NCBI GenBank assembly: GCA_963777975.1
Contig: CAVZSO010000006.1
Coordinates: 108,719-172,718 of the forward strand
DNA length: 64,000 nucleotides
DNA from: CSP1-4 sp963777975
Lineage (GTDB): Bacteria; Chloroflexota; Limnocylindria; Limnocylindrales; CSP1-4
Reading direction: 5' to 3'
Under the pieces are notes generated by a model, which did not search any database, was not told where the DNA came from, and was given only the letters and a program-made list of their open reading frames with translations. A program made the position numbers and the translations under genes. Every line of letters begins with the position of its first letter. Positions within the stretch are counted from its first letter, which is position 1. Positions 8,660 through 18,242 of this stretch are shown here, piece by piece.

Positions 8660-11092
8660 ATGCGGATCTACGACCGGACCGGCGTGCCGACGGTGATCGA
8701 GCGCCTGCTCGACGATCCATTCGTGGCGGCCGCGGTGGTCGCCGACCGCACCTTGCCGGCGCGCGAGGCGGACCTGCGTCCGTTCCCATCGTGGCTCGAT
8801 GAGCGGCTTCGGACCGGCCTGCGGTCTCGCGGCATCGAGGCGCTCTACAGTCATCAGGCGGAGGCGCTCGAGCTGCTGCACGCCGGCTTGGACGCCTGCA
8901 TCGTCACCCCGACGGCGTCGGGCAAGTCGCTGTGCTACGACCTGCCCGTGCTGCAGGCCGTGCTCGACGACCCGTCGGCGCGCGCGCTCTACCTGTTCCC
9001 GACCAAGGCCCTCGGACAGGACCAGCTGGCTGGCCTGCGGGCGTTCGCGGAGCTGGCCGGGGTCGACCTCGCGGCGGGTATCTACGACGGCGACACGGCA
9101 CCTGGCGTCCGTCAGACGATCCGCGCCGCCGGGCAGGTGGTGGTCACCAACCCGGACATGCTCCACGCCGCCATCCTGCCGCACCACACCAAGTGGTACC
9201 AGCTCTTCGAGCAGCTCCGCTTCATCGTCGTCGACGAGGCGCATACCTATCGCGGGGTCTTCGGCAGCCATGTCGCCAATGTCCTGCGGCGTCTCCTCCG
9301 CCTCTGCGCGCACTACGGCAGCCACCCGGTCATCGTGACCTGCTCGGCGACCATCGGCAATCCGCAGCAGCTGGCCACGTCGCTCACCGGCCGTCGTCCC
9401 GCCCTCGTCGACCGGAACGGGGCGCCGGCCGGCGAGAAGCGCGTCCTCATCCTCAACCCGCCGGTCGTGGACGCCCGACTGGGCATCCGCGCCGGAGCGC
9501 TGCGGCTGGCCGAGCGCTGCGCGCTGGCCTTCCTGCGCGCCGATCGACAGACGATCGTCTTCGGCGGCTCGCGCCACGCCGTGGAGTTGATGCTGACCCG
9601 GCTCCGGGATGCCCTCCAGGAAGGCCGTGGTCCGGTCAGCCGGGTGCGGGGCTATCGGAGCGGCTATCTGCCGACCGAGCGGCGGGCCATCGAGCGCGGA
9701 CTGCGCAGCGGCGAGGTGCTCGGCGTGGTGAGCACGAACGCACTCGAGCTCGGCCTCGACATCGGTCGGCTCGACGCGGCCGTGCTGGCCGGCTACCCGG
9801 GCTCCATCGCCGCGACCTGGCAGCGCGTCGGGCGGGCCGGCCGACGCCTCGAGCCGAGCGCGGCCATCCTCGTGGCGACCAGCGATCCGGTCGACCAGTA
9901 CGTGGCCGCGCACCCGGACCTGCTCTTCGAGTCCAGCCCGGAGGAGGCGCGCCTCGATCCGGAGAACCTGCACATCCTCCTGGCGCACCTGCGCGCGGCG
10001 ACGTTCGAGCTGCCGTTCGAGCCGGGCGAGCGATTCGGGCAGGACCCGGCCGACGAGCTGCTCGCCTTCCTCGGCGAGGAGGGCCACGTGCGCCAGGCCG
10101 CCGACGGTCGATGGTACTGGGCGAGCGAGAACTTCCCCGCCTCGGAGGTGTCGCTGCGCTCCGGCGCCGACGTGAACGTGGTCATCATCGAGACCGGCGC
10201 GGATCGGCCTCGGGTCATCGGCGAGGTCGACCTGTTCTCTGCTCGGACCCTCGTCCACGAGGGCGCCATCTACCTCCACGAATCGCGCCAGTACCACGTG
10301 GATCGGCTCGACTGGGGCGAGCAGAAGGCGTATGTCCGACCGGTCGACGTGGACTACTACACCCAAGCCGAGCTGTCGGTCACGCTCAAGCCGTTGGAAC
10401 GCTTCGACGCCGCGCCGGCCACCGGCGGCGAGCGGTGTCATGGCGAGGTCATGGTCAGCAGCATCGCCACGATCTACAAGAAGCTGCGCCTCGAGACGCT
10501 CGAGAACCTCGGCTGGGGCCGCATCTTCCTGCCCGAGATCGAGCTCCACACGACGGCGTACTGGATGGCGCTCGAACCCGAGACGATCCGTGACTGGCGG
10601 CGCGACGAGCTCGACCTTGCGCTCGTCGGCGCCGGCCGAGCGATGCAGACCGTGGCCAGCATCCTGCTCATGAGCGACCCGCGCGACCTTGGCCTCGTCA
10701 GCCAGGTCCGCTCCCCCCACGCCGAACGCCCGGTGATCTACCTCTACGACGGCGTACCCGGCGGGGTGGGCCTGGCCGGTCGACTCTTCGAGCGCCATGG
10801 AGAGCTCATCCGCGGGGCGCGCGATCTCGTCACAGCCTGCGCCTGCCTGACCGGCTGCCCTGCCTGCACCGGTCCGAGCCTCGAAACGGGCGGCGACGCG
10901 CGGGCGGTCGCGCTTCGCCTGTTGACCATGCTCGACGGCGAAACGCAGGCAACGGCCGGGTCGATCGCGACATCCGGCGCCGTGAAGACCCCGGCGGAGC
11001 GATCGGCGCGGACCGGGACATGGCATCTGCCGGAGCCTCGGCCGACCGGGAGCCCGACTGACGACGAAGTCGTCGCCCTCGACGTCGGCTGA
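8660..11092 (+). CDS. mrfA: DEAH helicase with DUF1998 domain, MrfA/YprA type
   Basis: The 810-residue superfamily 2 helicase has a TPTASGKS Walker A (~87), VDEAH box (~191), SATIGNP motif III, a helicase C domain with the QRVGRAGR motif VI, and a C-terminal region ending in a cysteine cluster CACLTGCPAC (~730) typical of DUF1998. In Bacillus the homologue MrfA works with the exonuclease MrfB in repair of mitomycin C damage, and the next gene is MrfB-like, separated by two bases. This pairing is strong support for the call. The last ~60 residues are a low-complexity tail. ATG 8660 follows GGAGG. Confidence 0.92.
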   Translation: MRIYDRTGVPTVIERLLDDPFVAAAVVADRTLPAREADLRPFPSWLDERLRTGLRSRGIEALYSHQAEALELLHAGLDACIVTPTASGKSLCYDLPVLQAVLDDPSARALYLFPTKALGQDQLAGLRAFAELAGVDLAAGIYDGDTAPGVRQTIRAAGQVVVTNPDMLHAAILPHHTKWYQLFEQLRFIVVDEAHTYRGVFGSHVANVLRRLLRLCAHYGSHPVIVTCSATIGNPQQLATSLTGRRPALVDRNGAPAGEKRVLILNPPVVDARLGIRAGALRLAERCALAFLRADRQTIVFGGSRHAVELMLTRLRDALQEGRGPVSRVRGYRSGYLPTERRAIERGLRSGEVLGVVSTNALELGLDIGRLDAAVLAGYPGSIAATWQRVGRAGRRLEPSAAILVATSDPVDQYVAAHPDLLFESSPEEARLDPENLHILLAHLRAATFELPFEPGERFGQDPADELLAFLGEEGHVRQAADGRWYWASENFPASEVSLRSGADVNVVIIETGADRPRVIGEVDLFSARTLVHEGAIYLHESRQYHVDRLDWGEQKAYVRPVDVDYYTQAELSVTLKPLERFDAAPATGGERCHGEVMVSSIATIYKKLRLETLENLGWGRIFLPEIELHTTAYWMALEPETIRDWRRDELDLALVGAGRAMQTVASILLMSDPRDLGLVSQVRSPHAERPVIYLYDGVPGGVGLAGRLFERHGELIRGARDLVTACACLTGCPACTGPSLETGGDARAVALRLLTMLDGETQATAGSIATSGAVKTPAERSARTGTWHLPEPRPTGSPTDDEVVALDVG

Positions 11093-11094
11093 TC

Positions 11095-12465
11095 GTGACG
11101 CCCGAGCTGGCACGAGCCGTACCGAGCATGGCGCCCGTGACCACCGACTCGGGACAGCTGGCGCGGCGCCTGGAGCGCCTGCGCGCCCTCGATCGCCGGC
11201 TGGTCATGGCTGCGGACCTGCCACCGCCCAAGCCGCGACCATCCTTCGCCGACCCGTTCGAGCGGGCCGAGCGACTGGCGCTCGGACTTGGGGGCCGGGT
11301 GGAGACGATGCCCTCGGGGCCGGCCGTCGTCGTCGAACGGCGAGTGGCGCTGCCTGTCGACCTCGAGCCGCTCCGGCGGCTGCCCTACGCGGTCGATCCG
11401 GCGCGGCCGCTCATCAGCCTGGACACGGAGACGACCGGCCTCGGCAGCTCCGCTGGCACGGTCGCCTTCCTCATCGGCGTCGGGCGCTGGGTCGGCGCCG
11501 ACTTCGTGACCAGCCAGCTGCTGATGGCCGACCACGCCGACGAGCCCGCACTCCTCGAGGCGCTCGACGCCCGGATCCCGGCGGACGGCTGGCTGGTGAC
11601 CTACAACGGGCGCACGTTCGACTGGCCGCTGCTCGAGACGCGCTATCGGATGTACGGCCGCCGAGCCCCGGCGCATGCCGGACACCTGGACCTGCTGCCC
11701 ATCGCCCGGGGGGTCTGGAAGCACCGGCTGCCCGACGCGAGGCTTGCCAGCGTCGAAGCCGCCGTGGCCGGCGTGCGCCGCCATGAGGATGTGCCCGGAG
11801 CCATGATCCCAGACCGTTTCTTCGGCTGGCTGCGCAGCGGACGGGCCGAGCTCCTGGAGGACGTCCTCGATCACAACCGCGAAGACGTGGTCTCGCTCGG
11901 GCGGCTGCTGGGGGTCATGGCCGAGGTCCTGGCGGATCCGATCCGTCGTCGGTCGGAGCATCCCGGCGACATCGCGGGCCTGGCCCGCGCGTACGATCGA
12001 TCGGGCCGCACGGCAGAAGCCCTGGCCTGCTACGGCGAGGCCCTCGACGCGTGGGACGAGGCCGACCGGGCGCCGAGCCGCCTGGAATGGTCGGAGATCG
12101 CCGCAGACGGCGCCCGGCTTCTGTCGCGACTCCACCGCCACGAGGATGCGGAGGCCGCCTGGCTCGACGTGGCGGCCCGCGGCGGCGGCAGCGCGGTCTG
12201 GGCCTGGATCGCGGTGGCCAAGATCCGCGAGCACAAGCGGCGCGACGTGCACGGAGCGCTCGAGGCTGCAGAGCGGGCCCGGGCCATCGTCGAGCGCCGG
12301 CGCGCCGTCGGTGTGCCGCTGCGCGCCGCTGAGCGCGATCTCAGTCGCCGCCTGCGACGACTGCACAGGCGCGGGGTCGCCCTCGCTGGCAGGCGCGTCC
12401 AGCCGGGCCTGATGCGAGCAGGAGCCCGCTCGGTCCACGCACGTCTGCGAGTTGACACGCGGTAG
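11095..12465 (+). CDS. mrfB: MrfB/YprB-type DEDD exonuclease with TPR-like tail
   Basis: The 456-residue protein starts at GTG 11095, two bases after the mrfA stop. The RNase H-like YprB domain shows the DEDD-family acids: SLDTETTG (~110), TYNGRTFDWPLLETR (~168) and HNREDVVSL (~260). A helical C-terminal region with a TPR-like repeat (GLARAYDRSGRTAEALACY) and Arg-rich tail follows. MrfB of Bacillus is a metal-dependent exonuclease acting with MrfA on damaged DNA. Its position makes co-translation with the helicase very likely. The 3' end is close to, but does not overlap, the chosen start of the next gene. Confidence 0.9.
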   Translation: MTPELARAVPSMAPVTTDSGQLARRLERLRALDRRLVMAADLPPPKPRPSFADPFERAERLALGLGGRVETMPSGPAVVVERRVALPVDLEPLRRLPYAVDPARPLISLDTETTGLGSSAGTVAFLIGVGRWVGADFVTSQLLMADHADEPALLEALDARIPADGWLVTYNGRTFDWPLLETRYRMYGRRAPAHAGHLDLLPIARGVWKHRLPDARLASVEAAVAGVRRHEDVPGAMIPDRFFGWLRSGRAELLEDVLDHNREDVVSLGRLLGVMAEVLADPIRRRSEHPGDIAGLARAYDRSGRTAEALACYGEALDAWDEADRAPSRLEWSEIAADGARLLSRLHRHEDAEAAWLDVAARGGGSAVWAWIAVAKIREHKRRDVHGALEAAERARAIVERRRAVGVPLRAAERDLSRRLRRLHRRGVALAGRRVQPGLMRAGARSVHARLRVDTR

Positions 12466-12538
12466 GATCGAGCGCAAGTATGGGGTCGAGCCGGATCGAT
12501 CGAATCCCGGGCCGCGACAAGACAGAGGTGGCCATCGG

Positions 12539-13546
12539 GTGACTGTGCCCAGGTTCCGCATCAGCCTCCTCGGCGCCGGTCGCATCGGCCGCCTCCATGC
12601 CCGGTTGCTGTCGGAGCGACCCGATGTCGAGTTGACCGTCGCCGACGCCGAACCCGGCCGGGCGATCGAGCTCGCTGACGCGCTGGGCGCCCGAAGCGCG
12701 CCGGTCGACGACGCGCTCGCGAGCGCCGACGCGCTGGTCATCACGGCCGCCACGGATGCGCACGCGGAGCTCATCCGGGCAGGCATCGCGCGCGGCATCC
12801 CGACCTTCTGCGAGAAGCCGGTGGCGAATGACCTGGCCAGCACGATCGCCATCGCGCGCGAGGTCGAGGCGTCCGATGTGCCGGTCCAGATCGGCTTCCA
12901 ACGGAGATTCGATGCCGGCTACCTGGAGGCTCGACGGCTCGTCGCGTCAGGAGAGCTCGGCACCTTGTACGCCTTTCGTCTGGCGGGTCACGACCCGGCC
13001 CCGCCGCACGAGGCCTACATCCCGATCTCGGGCGGCCTCTTCCGAGACTTCTCCGTCCACGACTTCGACGTCATCCGCTGGCTGACCGGTATCGAGGTCG
13101 CGGAGGTCTACGCGACCGGCACCGTCCGCGGCTTCCCGATCTTCGCCAAGTACGGCGACGTCGACACGGCCGTGGCCACCCTGACGATGGCGGATGGGAC
13201 GATCGGCGCGATGACCGTCGCCCGTCACGATCCGCTCGGCTACGACATTCGAGCCGAGCTGTTCGGCAGCCGGGATAGCGTCTCGGTCGGGCTGGGCCCG
13301 CAGACGCCGATGCGATCGCTGGAGCCCGGTGTGCTGCCGCCGTCAGGCCCGACCTGGCGGGACTTCGTGGGCCGCTTCGAGCAGGCCTACCGCGATGAGC
13401 TGGCGGCCTTCGTCGACGTCGCGCGCGGCGCGCGGCCGAGCCCTTGCACGGCTGCCGACGGATTGGCGGCGCTACGGGTTGCAGAGGCCGCTACATTGTC
13501 CCTTCACGAGCATCGGCCCGTTCGTGTCGAGGAGATCGCCCAGTGA
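12539..13546 (+). CDS. Gfo/Idh/MocA-family oxidoreductase, inositol 2-dehydrogenase-like
   Basis: The 335-residue NAD(P)-dependent sugar or polyol dehydrogenase has the Rossmann start ISLLGAGRIGRLHA, the catalytic-lysine motif CEKPVAND (~91), and GGLFRDFSVHDFDVIRWL, which carries the conserved Asp/His of the family. It resembles IolG-type inositol 2-dehydrogenases, but the substrate cannot be fixed from sequence. GTG 12539 is chosen because the Rossmann fold begins directly after it and GAGG lies 12 bases upstream. It is followed by a sugar ABC transporter, so it probably oxidises the imported substrate. Confidence 0.88.
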   Translation: MTVPRFRISLLGAGRIGRLHARLLSERPDVELTVADAEPGRAIELADALGARSAPVDDALASADALVITAATDAHAELIRAGIARGIPTFCEKPVANDLASTIAIAREVEASDVPVQIGFQRRFDAGYLEARRLVASGELGTLYAFRLAGHDPAPPHEAYIPISGGLFRDFSVHDFDVIRWLTGIEVAEVYATGTVRGFPIFAKYGDVDTAVATLTMADGTIGAMTVARHDPLGYDIRAELFGSRDSVSVGLGPQTPMRSLEPGVLPPSGPTWRDFVGRFEQAYRDELAAFVDVARGARPSPCTAADGLAALRVAEAATLSLHEHRPVRVEEIAQ

Positions 13547-13658
13547 CTGACGAGGGCACCGATCGGGAGGGGGTGACCTCGCGCTGACGTCCGGATGTGA
13601 CCATCGCAAGATCGAGTGGGTCCGGAGCCCTTCCGGGCCGTGGAGGAGGATCACGAGC

Positions 13659-14681
13659 ATGCGTTCTCGCACATTCTTTGCCCTCGCGATGGGGGCGGCC
13701 CTGCTGGCAGCGGCCTGCAACGCGTCTCCGAGCGCCTCGGGCGGCACCGGCGGCGCGGATGCCAAGGGTGTCCTCGTTCCGAAGAGCGACATCAACATCG
13801 AGGTCGTGACACACGGACAGGCCATCGACGGCTTCTGGGGCGTCGTACGCAATGGCGTCGCCCAGGCGGCCAAGGACATGGGCGTGAAAGTCAACTACAG
13901 CGCCCCGGACACCGAGAGCGACATGGTCAAGATGTCGCAGCTCATCGACGCCGCCGTAGCCACCAAGCCCGACGGCCTCGTCGTCTCGATCCCCAACGCC
14001 GAGGCCCTCGGGCCGTCGATCAAGAAGGCCGTGGCGGCCGGTATCCCGGTCATCTCGATGAACTCGGGGTCGGACGTCTTCAAGGACCTCGGTGTCCTCG
14101 CCCACGTCGGGCAGACCGAGTACGAGGCCGGCCTCGGCGCCGGAACGCGCATGAAGGACGCCGGCGTCAAGAACGGCGTCTGTTTCAACCAGGAGGTCGG
14201 CAATCAGGCACTGACGCTTCGCTGTAACGGCTACTTCGACGGCCTGTACGGCCAAGGCGGCGCGGACAAGGGCAAGGTCCTGACCGGCCAGATCTCCGAT
14301 CCGGCGGGTATGCAGGCCAACCTGTCGGCGGCGCTCAGCGCGGACCCGACCATCGACGGCGTGATGACCCTTGGTCCGACGGTCGCCGTACCGGCGCTCG
14401 CTGCTATCGAGGCGGCTGGCAAGACCGGCGCGATCCACCTCGCGACGTTCGACCTCAGCGCTGACATCCTGACCGCCATCAAGGACGGCAAGATGGACTT
14501 CGCGGTCGATCAGCAGCAGTACCTGCAGGGCTACCTGCCGATCGTGATGCTGACCGAATATGCCCAGACCAAGAACATGATCACCGGCAACGGGCAGGGC
14601 CTGGTCATGACCGGACCCGGCTTCGTTACCAAGGACAACGCGGCAGACGTCATCGCCCTCGCGGCGGCCGGTCTCCGCTAG
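13659..14681 (+). CDS. Sugar ABC transporter substrate-binding lipoprotein
   Basis: The 340 residues begin with a lipoprotein signal peptide whose lipobox LAAAC places the lipidated cysteine at residue 20. A Ser/Gly linker and a periplasmic-binding domain of the ribose/xylose type (Peripla_BP_4) follow. Recognisable stretches are DGFWGVVRNGVAQAAKDMG, DAAVATKPDGLVVSIPN and KAVAAGIPVISMNSG. The mature protein would be tethered outside the membrane and deliver a sugar or inositol-like ligand to the permease encoded next. GGAGGA precedes ATG 13659 at good spacing. The neighbouring oxidoreductase and PfkB kinase suggest a carbohydrate or polyol ligand. Confidence 0.93.
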   Translation: MRSRTFFALAMGAALLAAACNASPSASGGTGGADAKGVLVPKSDINIEVVTHGQAIDGFWGVVRNGVAQAAKDMGVKVNYSAPDTESDMVKMSQLIDAAVATKPDGLVVSIPNAEALGPSIKKAVAAGIPVISMNSGSDVFKDLGVLAHVGQTEYEAGLGAGTRMKDAGVKNGVCFNQEVGNQALTLRCNGYFDGLYGQGGADKGKVLTGQISDPAGMQANLSAALSADPTIDGVMTLGPTVAVPALAAIEAAGKTGAIHLATFDLSADILTAIKDGKMDFAVDQQQYLQGYLPIVMLTEYAQTKNMITGNGQGLVMTGPGFVTKDNAADVIALAAAGLR

Positions 14682-14771
14682 CGACCCATCCGTGAAGGCG
14701 CCGAGCGATCGGCGCAGCGGCTGGGGCCGGTCGTCCCCGGCTCCAGCCGCAACAAGATCCGGGAGATCGCG

Positions 14772-15837
14772 ATGACGGCCAACGCACCAGCGGCTCCGTC
14801 CGGCGCGGCGCCGGGGACCACCGGCCGGACACGGCGCGTGTCGATCGGTCGGCGCCTCCTCGGTCGGCCGGCTACCGGCGCCGCGATCATCGCCGCCTTC
14901 GTCTGGATCGTCTTCGCCATCCTGGGCGGGCAATCCGGCTTCCTGAGCATCGCCGGCACGCTGAGCTACCTCGACGTCGCGGCCCAGGTGGGGATCATCG
15001 GTACCTCGGTAGCACTGCTCATGATCGCCGGCGAGTTCGATCTCTCCATCGGCTCGATGGTCGGCTTCGCCGGGCGTCGTCATCGGCATCGGCGTGACGA
15101 CACTCGGCGCACCGGTCTGGTTGGCCATCCTCGTCTCCCTGGTCCTGACGACGCTGCTGGGCGTGGCCAACGGGATCATCGTCGTCCGCACTGGCCTCCC
15201 CTCGTTCATCGTCACGCTGGCCACCCTGTTCATCATCCGCGGCTTCACCGTAGCCCTGACGGCGGCCATCACGAACATCACCTACATCCCGATCGCGCAT
15301 GATGCGATCGAGAAGGATCCGATCGCCTGGATCTTCAACTGGAGCGGAGGCGCTGGCGGCGAGTTCAAGGTCTCGATCATCTGGTGGGCCATCATCGCGG
15401 CGACCGGCGCGTACGTGTTGGCCAAGACTCGGTTCGGCAACTGGATCGCCGGCGTCGGCGGCTCGGCGAGCGCCGCTCGAAACCTCGGCGTCCCGGTGGC
15501 CCGGGTGAAGATCGCGCTCTTCGCTTCGACCGCATTCTCGGCCGCCATCCTGGCCACGATCACCTGCATGACCTTCTTCAGCGCCGACGTGCTTCGGGGT
15601 CGCGGCAAGGAGCTCGATGCCATCACCACGGCGGTCATCGGCGGGACACTCCTGACCGGAGGCTACGGGTCGGTCGTCGGAACGGCCATCGGCGCCCTGG
15701 CTCTGGGCATGGCGCAGATCGGGATCTTCTTCGCCGGCATCAACGCCGACTGGTACTCGGCGGCCCTCGGCACGCTGCTGCTCGTGTCGGTGGTGCTGAA
15801 CAACTGGATCCGGCGCCGCTACGCCGGCATCAGCTGA
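14772..15837 (+). CDS. Sugar ABC transporter permease, one frameshift
   Basis: Membrane component of the BPD_transp_2 (RbsC-like) family. The first part runs from ATG 14772 and contains the hallmark GEFDLSIGSMVG; the second continues in another frame with VTTLGAPVWLAILVSLVLTT, AGVGGSASAARNLGV and the GGTLLTGGYGSV loop. The frames join in a GGG run at 15072-15074: one extra G breaks the gene, and removing it restores AGVVIGIGV and a 354-residue protein. About eight to ten membrane helices are visible. A homopolymer error in the assembly is the simplest explanation, since flanking transporter genes are intact. Confidence 0.88.
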
Positions 15838-15850
15838 AGGGGATCGGACC

Positions 15851-16690
15851 ATGAACGAGCCCTCGGCAAGGGTGGCCGTCGGGACGCCTCCGCTCCTCGA
15901 GGCCCGGGACGTCTCCAAGTACTTCGGGCCGGTCGTCGCGCTCGAGGGCGTGTCCCTGAGCGTCCGGGCCGGCGAGGTCAACTGCCTGCTCGGAGACAAC
16001 GGCGCCGGGAAGTCGACGCTCATCAAGATCCTGTCCGGCGTCCACGAGCCCGATGCCGGCGAGATCCTCGTCGACGGGGTCCCGACCCGCTTCGATTCGC
16101 CGCGCGCAGCGCTCGACGCAGGCGTCGCGACCGTCTACCAGGACCTGGCCATCATGCCGCTCATGAGCGTCAGCCGGAACTTCTTCCTGGGCAACGAGCC
16201 GACGAAGGGCTGGGGACCACTTCGCCGCTATGACGCGGGAAAGGCCGCGCACATCGCACGCGAGGAGATGCACCGCATCGGCATCGAGATCCGCGACACG
16301 GACCAGGCAGTCGGGACGCTATCGGGCGGCGAACGCCAGACGCTGGCCATCGCCCGCGCGGAGCACTTCGGCGCTCGCGTCCTGATCCTCGACGAGCCGA
16401 CCTCGGCGCTCGGCGTCAAGGAGTCGGCCATCGTCCTGCGCCACATCATCGCGGCCCGCAATCGCGGCCTCGGCGTCATCTTCATCACCCACAACGTGCA
16501 GCACGCGCTGCCCATCGGGGACACGTTCACGATCCTCTCGCGCGGTCGGAGCGGCGGGACGTACGCCCATCGCGAGCTCGATGCCGAGCAGCTTCACCGA
16601 CACATGGGCGGCGGTGAGGAGCTGGCTGAGCTGACGGCCGAGCTCGAAGCACTGGCCAAGGTGGAGGTCCCGGCGCCGATCGAGGACTGA
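15851..16690 (+). CDS. Sugar ABC transporter ATP-binding protein, single nucleotide-binding domain
   Basis: The 279-residue ATPase has Walker A GDNGAGKST, Q-loop VYQDLAIMP, signature LSGGE and Walker B VLILDEPTSALG, with H-loop ITHNV. It has one nucleotide-binding domain, as in FrcA-type transporters, whereas RbsA/MglA proteins have two. It must therefore act as a homodimer with the permease encoded 13 bases upstream. With the lipoprotein and the Gfo/Idh/MocA enzyme it completes an uptake-and-oxidation operon. The gene ends nine bases from the convergent PfkB kinase gene. Confidence 0.93.
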   Translation: MNEPSARVAVGTPPLLEARDVSKYFGPVVALEGVSLSVRAGEVNCLLGDNGAGKSTLIKILSGVHEPDAGEILVDGVPTRFDSPRAALDAGVATVYQDLAIMPLMSVSRNFFLGNEPTKGWGPLRRYDAGKAAHIAREEMHRIGIEIRDTDQAVGTLSGGERQTLAIARAEHFGARVLILDEPTSALGVKESAIVLRHIIAARNRGLGVIFITHNVQHALPIGDTFTILSRGRSGGTYAHRELDAEQLHRHMGGGEELAELTAELEALAKVEVPAPIED

Positions 16691-16699
16691 GCCTGTGAC

Positions 16700-17659
16700 C
16701 TAGTCGGGCGCACCATCGCGATAGGACCCGACGCGCTGTGCGATGCTCGGTTCGACGAACCGGCGGACGCGTTCGCGGACCATCCGCGCGACCACGGCGG
16801 CACGGTCCGGGACGCCGGTGAGGCCGGGTGCCTCGACCACCAGCGAGCCGGCCGCGGCCGCGACGCGAAGGTCGAGCAGCCCACGCTGGCGCCCGCCGAG
16901 GTTGCGATGGACCGCGGTGGCCAGAAGCGACGACAGGAAGGTATCGCCCGCCCCCGTGGGATCGACCTCCTCGTCGGACTCGGCGGAGCGATAGCGGAGG
17001 GTCTCGTGACCGTCGTCACCGAGGGCGATGAGGAGGCCGCCCTCGTGACCCTGGGTGATGAGCAGCCGACCATGCGGGGCGAGCAGCGGGAAGAGCGCCT
17101 CCAGCGGAGTGGCAGGATCGAGGTCGTGGTGGCTGGCACCGACGAGGTCCGCTCGGCGCAGGAGTGGCGACGGGCTGGGCGCCTTGCGCGTGACGCGCTC
17201 ACCGGCCACCAGGCGGCGCAGGGATCCTTGCCAGGCGATGGCGACGAAGGCCCGCTCCGGGATGACCGAGGCCCAATCGTCGTGCACCTCGCCAGCCACG
17301 GGCGCGATCATCCAGCCCGGCGCGCGGAGCCACGATTCCGGCAGCGCCTGGACCGGCAGCGGCGCACCGGGCTGGACGCAGGTCTGGACGCGACCAGCTG
17401 GCGTCTCGACGTTGTGGTAGATCGGCCCCTCCCGAAGGGCCACGAGCATCAGGTCGACGCCGGCGTCACGCAGCAGGTCGAGCTCATCGGCCGTGCCGGC
17501 CACGCCGTCCACGCCGACCACGGCCGCGGTGCGCAGGCCAAGTCGGGCTGTCGTGAGCGCCGCGAACGTGACGCCGCCACCGAGCCGCCAGCCGCGAGGG
17601 TCGTCGTCGGCGATGTCGCGACAGGCCGACCCGATGTGAAGGACCTCGACCCGACTCAC
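16700..17659 (-). CDS. PfkB-family carbohydrate kinase
   Basis: Ribokinase-fold enzyme of 319 residues with the family's second signature DPTGAGDTFLSSLLA near the C-terminus and an N-terminal GGGVTFAALTTARLG stretch corresponding to the substrate-binding Gly-Gly. It would phosphorylate a sugar, inositol or nucleoside. Its convergence on the sugar ABC operon suggests it handles the same compound or a product of it. GTG 17659 (VSRVEVLHIGSACRD) is chosen because the fold starts there. The frame stays open to 17770, but that would use up the divergent promoter region. Confidence 0.85.
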   Translation of the reverse strand: MSRVEVLHIGSACRDIADDDPRGWRLGGGVTFAALTTARLGLRTAAVVGVDGVAGTADELDLLRDAGVDLMLVALREGPIYHNVETPAGRVQTCVQPGAPLPVQALPESWLRAPGWMIAPVAGEVHDDWASVIPERAFVAIAWQGSLRRLVAGERVTRKAPSPSPLLRRADLVGASHHDLDPATPLEALFPLLAPHGRLLITQGHEGGLLIALGDDGHETLRYRSAESDEEVDPTGAGDTFLSSLLATAVHRNLGGRQRGLLDLRVAAAAGSLVVEAPGLTGVPDRAAVVARMVRERVRRFVEPSIAQRVGSYRDGAPD

Positions 17660-17780
17660 GGCCGCTCGCGACCTCGACGCCGAACGGACAGGCACCGAGA
17701 CCGGCGGGATGACCCGATCATGATGGCTGGCCCGCGGCAGGTGTAGCCTGACCGTCCACCCACCGAGCACAGGGGAACGC

Positions 17781-18167
17781 GTGTACTTCTACGAGCTTCA
17801 CGAGAGCGAGGGCGACCTCTTCACGGATGTCCTGCTGGTCCACGACGCGGAGTACGACGAGGAGAGCTTTCTCGAGATCGTGCTCGAGGCACGGGCCACG
17901 GTCGTCGACACCTTCCGGGAGGATAGCCTCGTGGAGGCGGTCGCGAACGAGCTCGAGCGGGTCCACGGCTTCACCTTCGTGCACGATGCGCGCCTGACGG
18001 CATCGGTCGATGTCTCGCGCAACGAGGGTGCCACGACACTCGCCGACCTGACCGACGACTCGGACGAGGACGACACGTTCGATGATGACGACGAGGACGG
18101 CGAGAGCTCGGCTGTCGGCTTCCGGAGCCTGGTGGTCGACATCGACCGGAACACCGACCTGAACTGA
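17781..18167 (+). CDS. Small acidic protein of unknown function
   Basis: A 128-residue protein with GTG 17781 behind AGGGGA. The N-terminal 85 residues look globular (MYFYELHESEGDLFTDVLLV). Residues ~90-108 are almost entirely Asp and Glu, and the C-terminus returns to a hydrophobic strand (FRSLVVDIDRN). I do not recognise a family. It has no signal peptide, no membrane segment and no cysteines. The acidic tract could be a flexible linker or mimic nucleic acid. It stands alone, divergent from the PfkB kinase and convergent with ychF. Confidence 0.7.
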   Translation: MYFYELHESEGDLFTDVLLVHDAEYDEESFLEIVLEARATVVDTFREDSLVEAVANELERVHGFTFVHDARLTASVDVSRNEGATTLADLTDDSDEDDTFDDDDEDGESSAVGFRSLVVDIDRNTDLN

Positions 18168-18214
18168 CGCCTGGTGGCGCCGCCCGCGCCGATGCCCACG
18201 GGCAGCACCGATGC

Positions 18215-18230
18215 GCCGACGGGCGTCGGC
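18215..18230. terminator. Possible terminator hairpin between convergent genes
   Basis: GCCGAC (18215-18220) pairs with GTCGGC (18225-18230) over a four-base loop, in the 75-base gap between the acidic-protein gene and ychF. No T tract on either side. Confidence 0.35.
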
Positions 18231-18242
18231 TGCCGCCTGAGC

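Noticed and set aside
8606..11113. An 835-codon open frame on the minus strand opposite mrfA
   Set aside because: Same cause: codon bias of the real gene keeps the opposite strand free of stops. No recognisable domain.
12452..12481. Promoter TTGACA with AAGTAT before the oxidoreductase gene
   Set aside because: The -35 is perfect, but the -10 matches at only three positions and the site lies inside the end of mrfB, so I did not list it.
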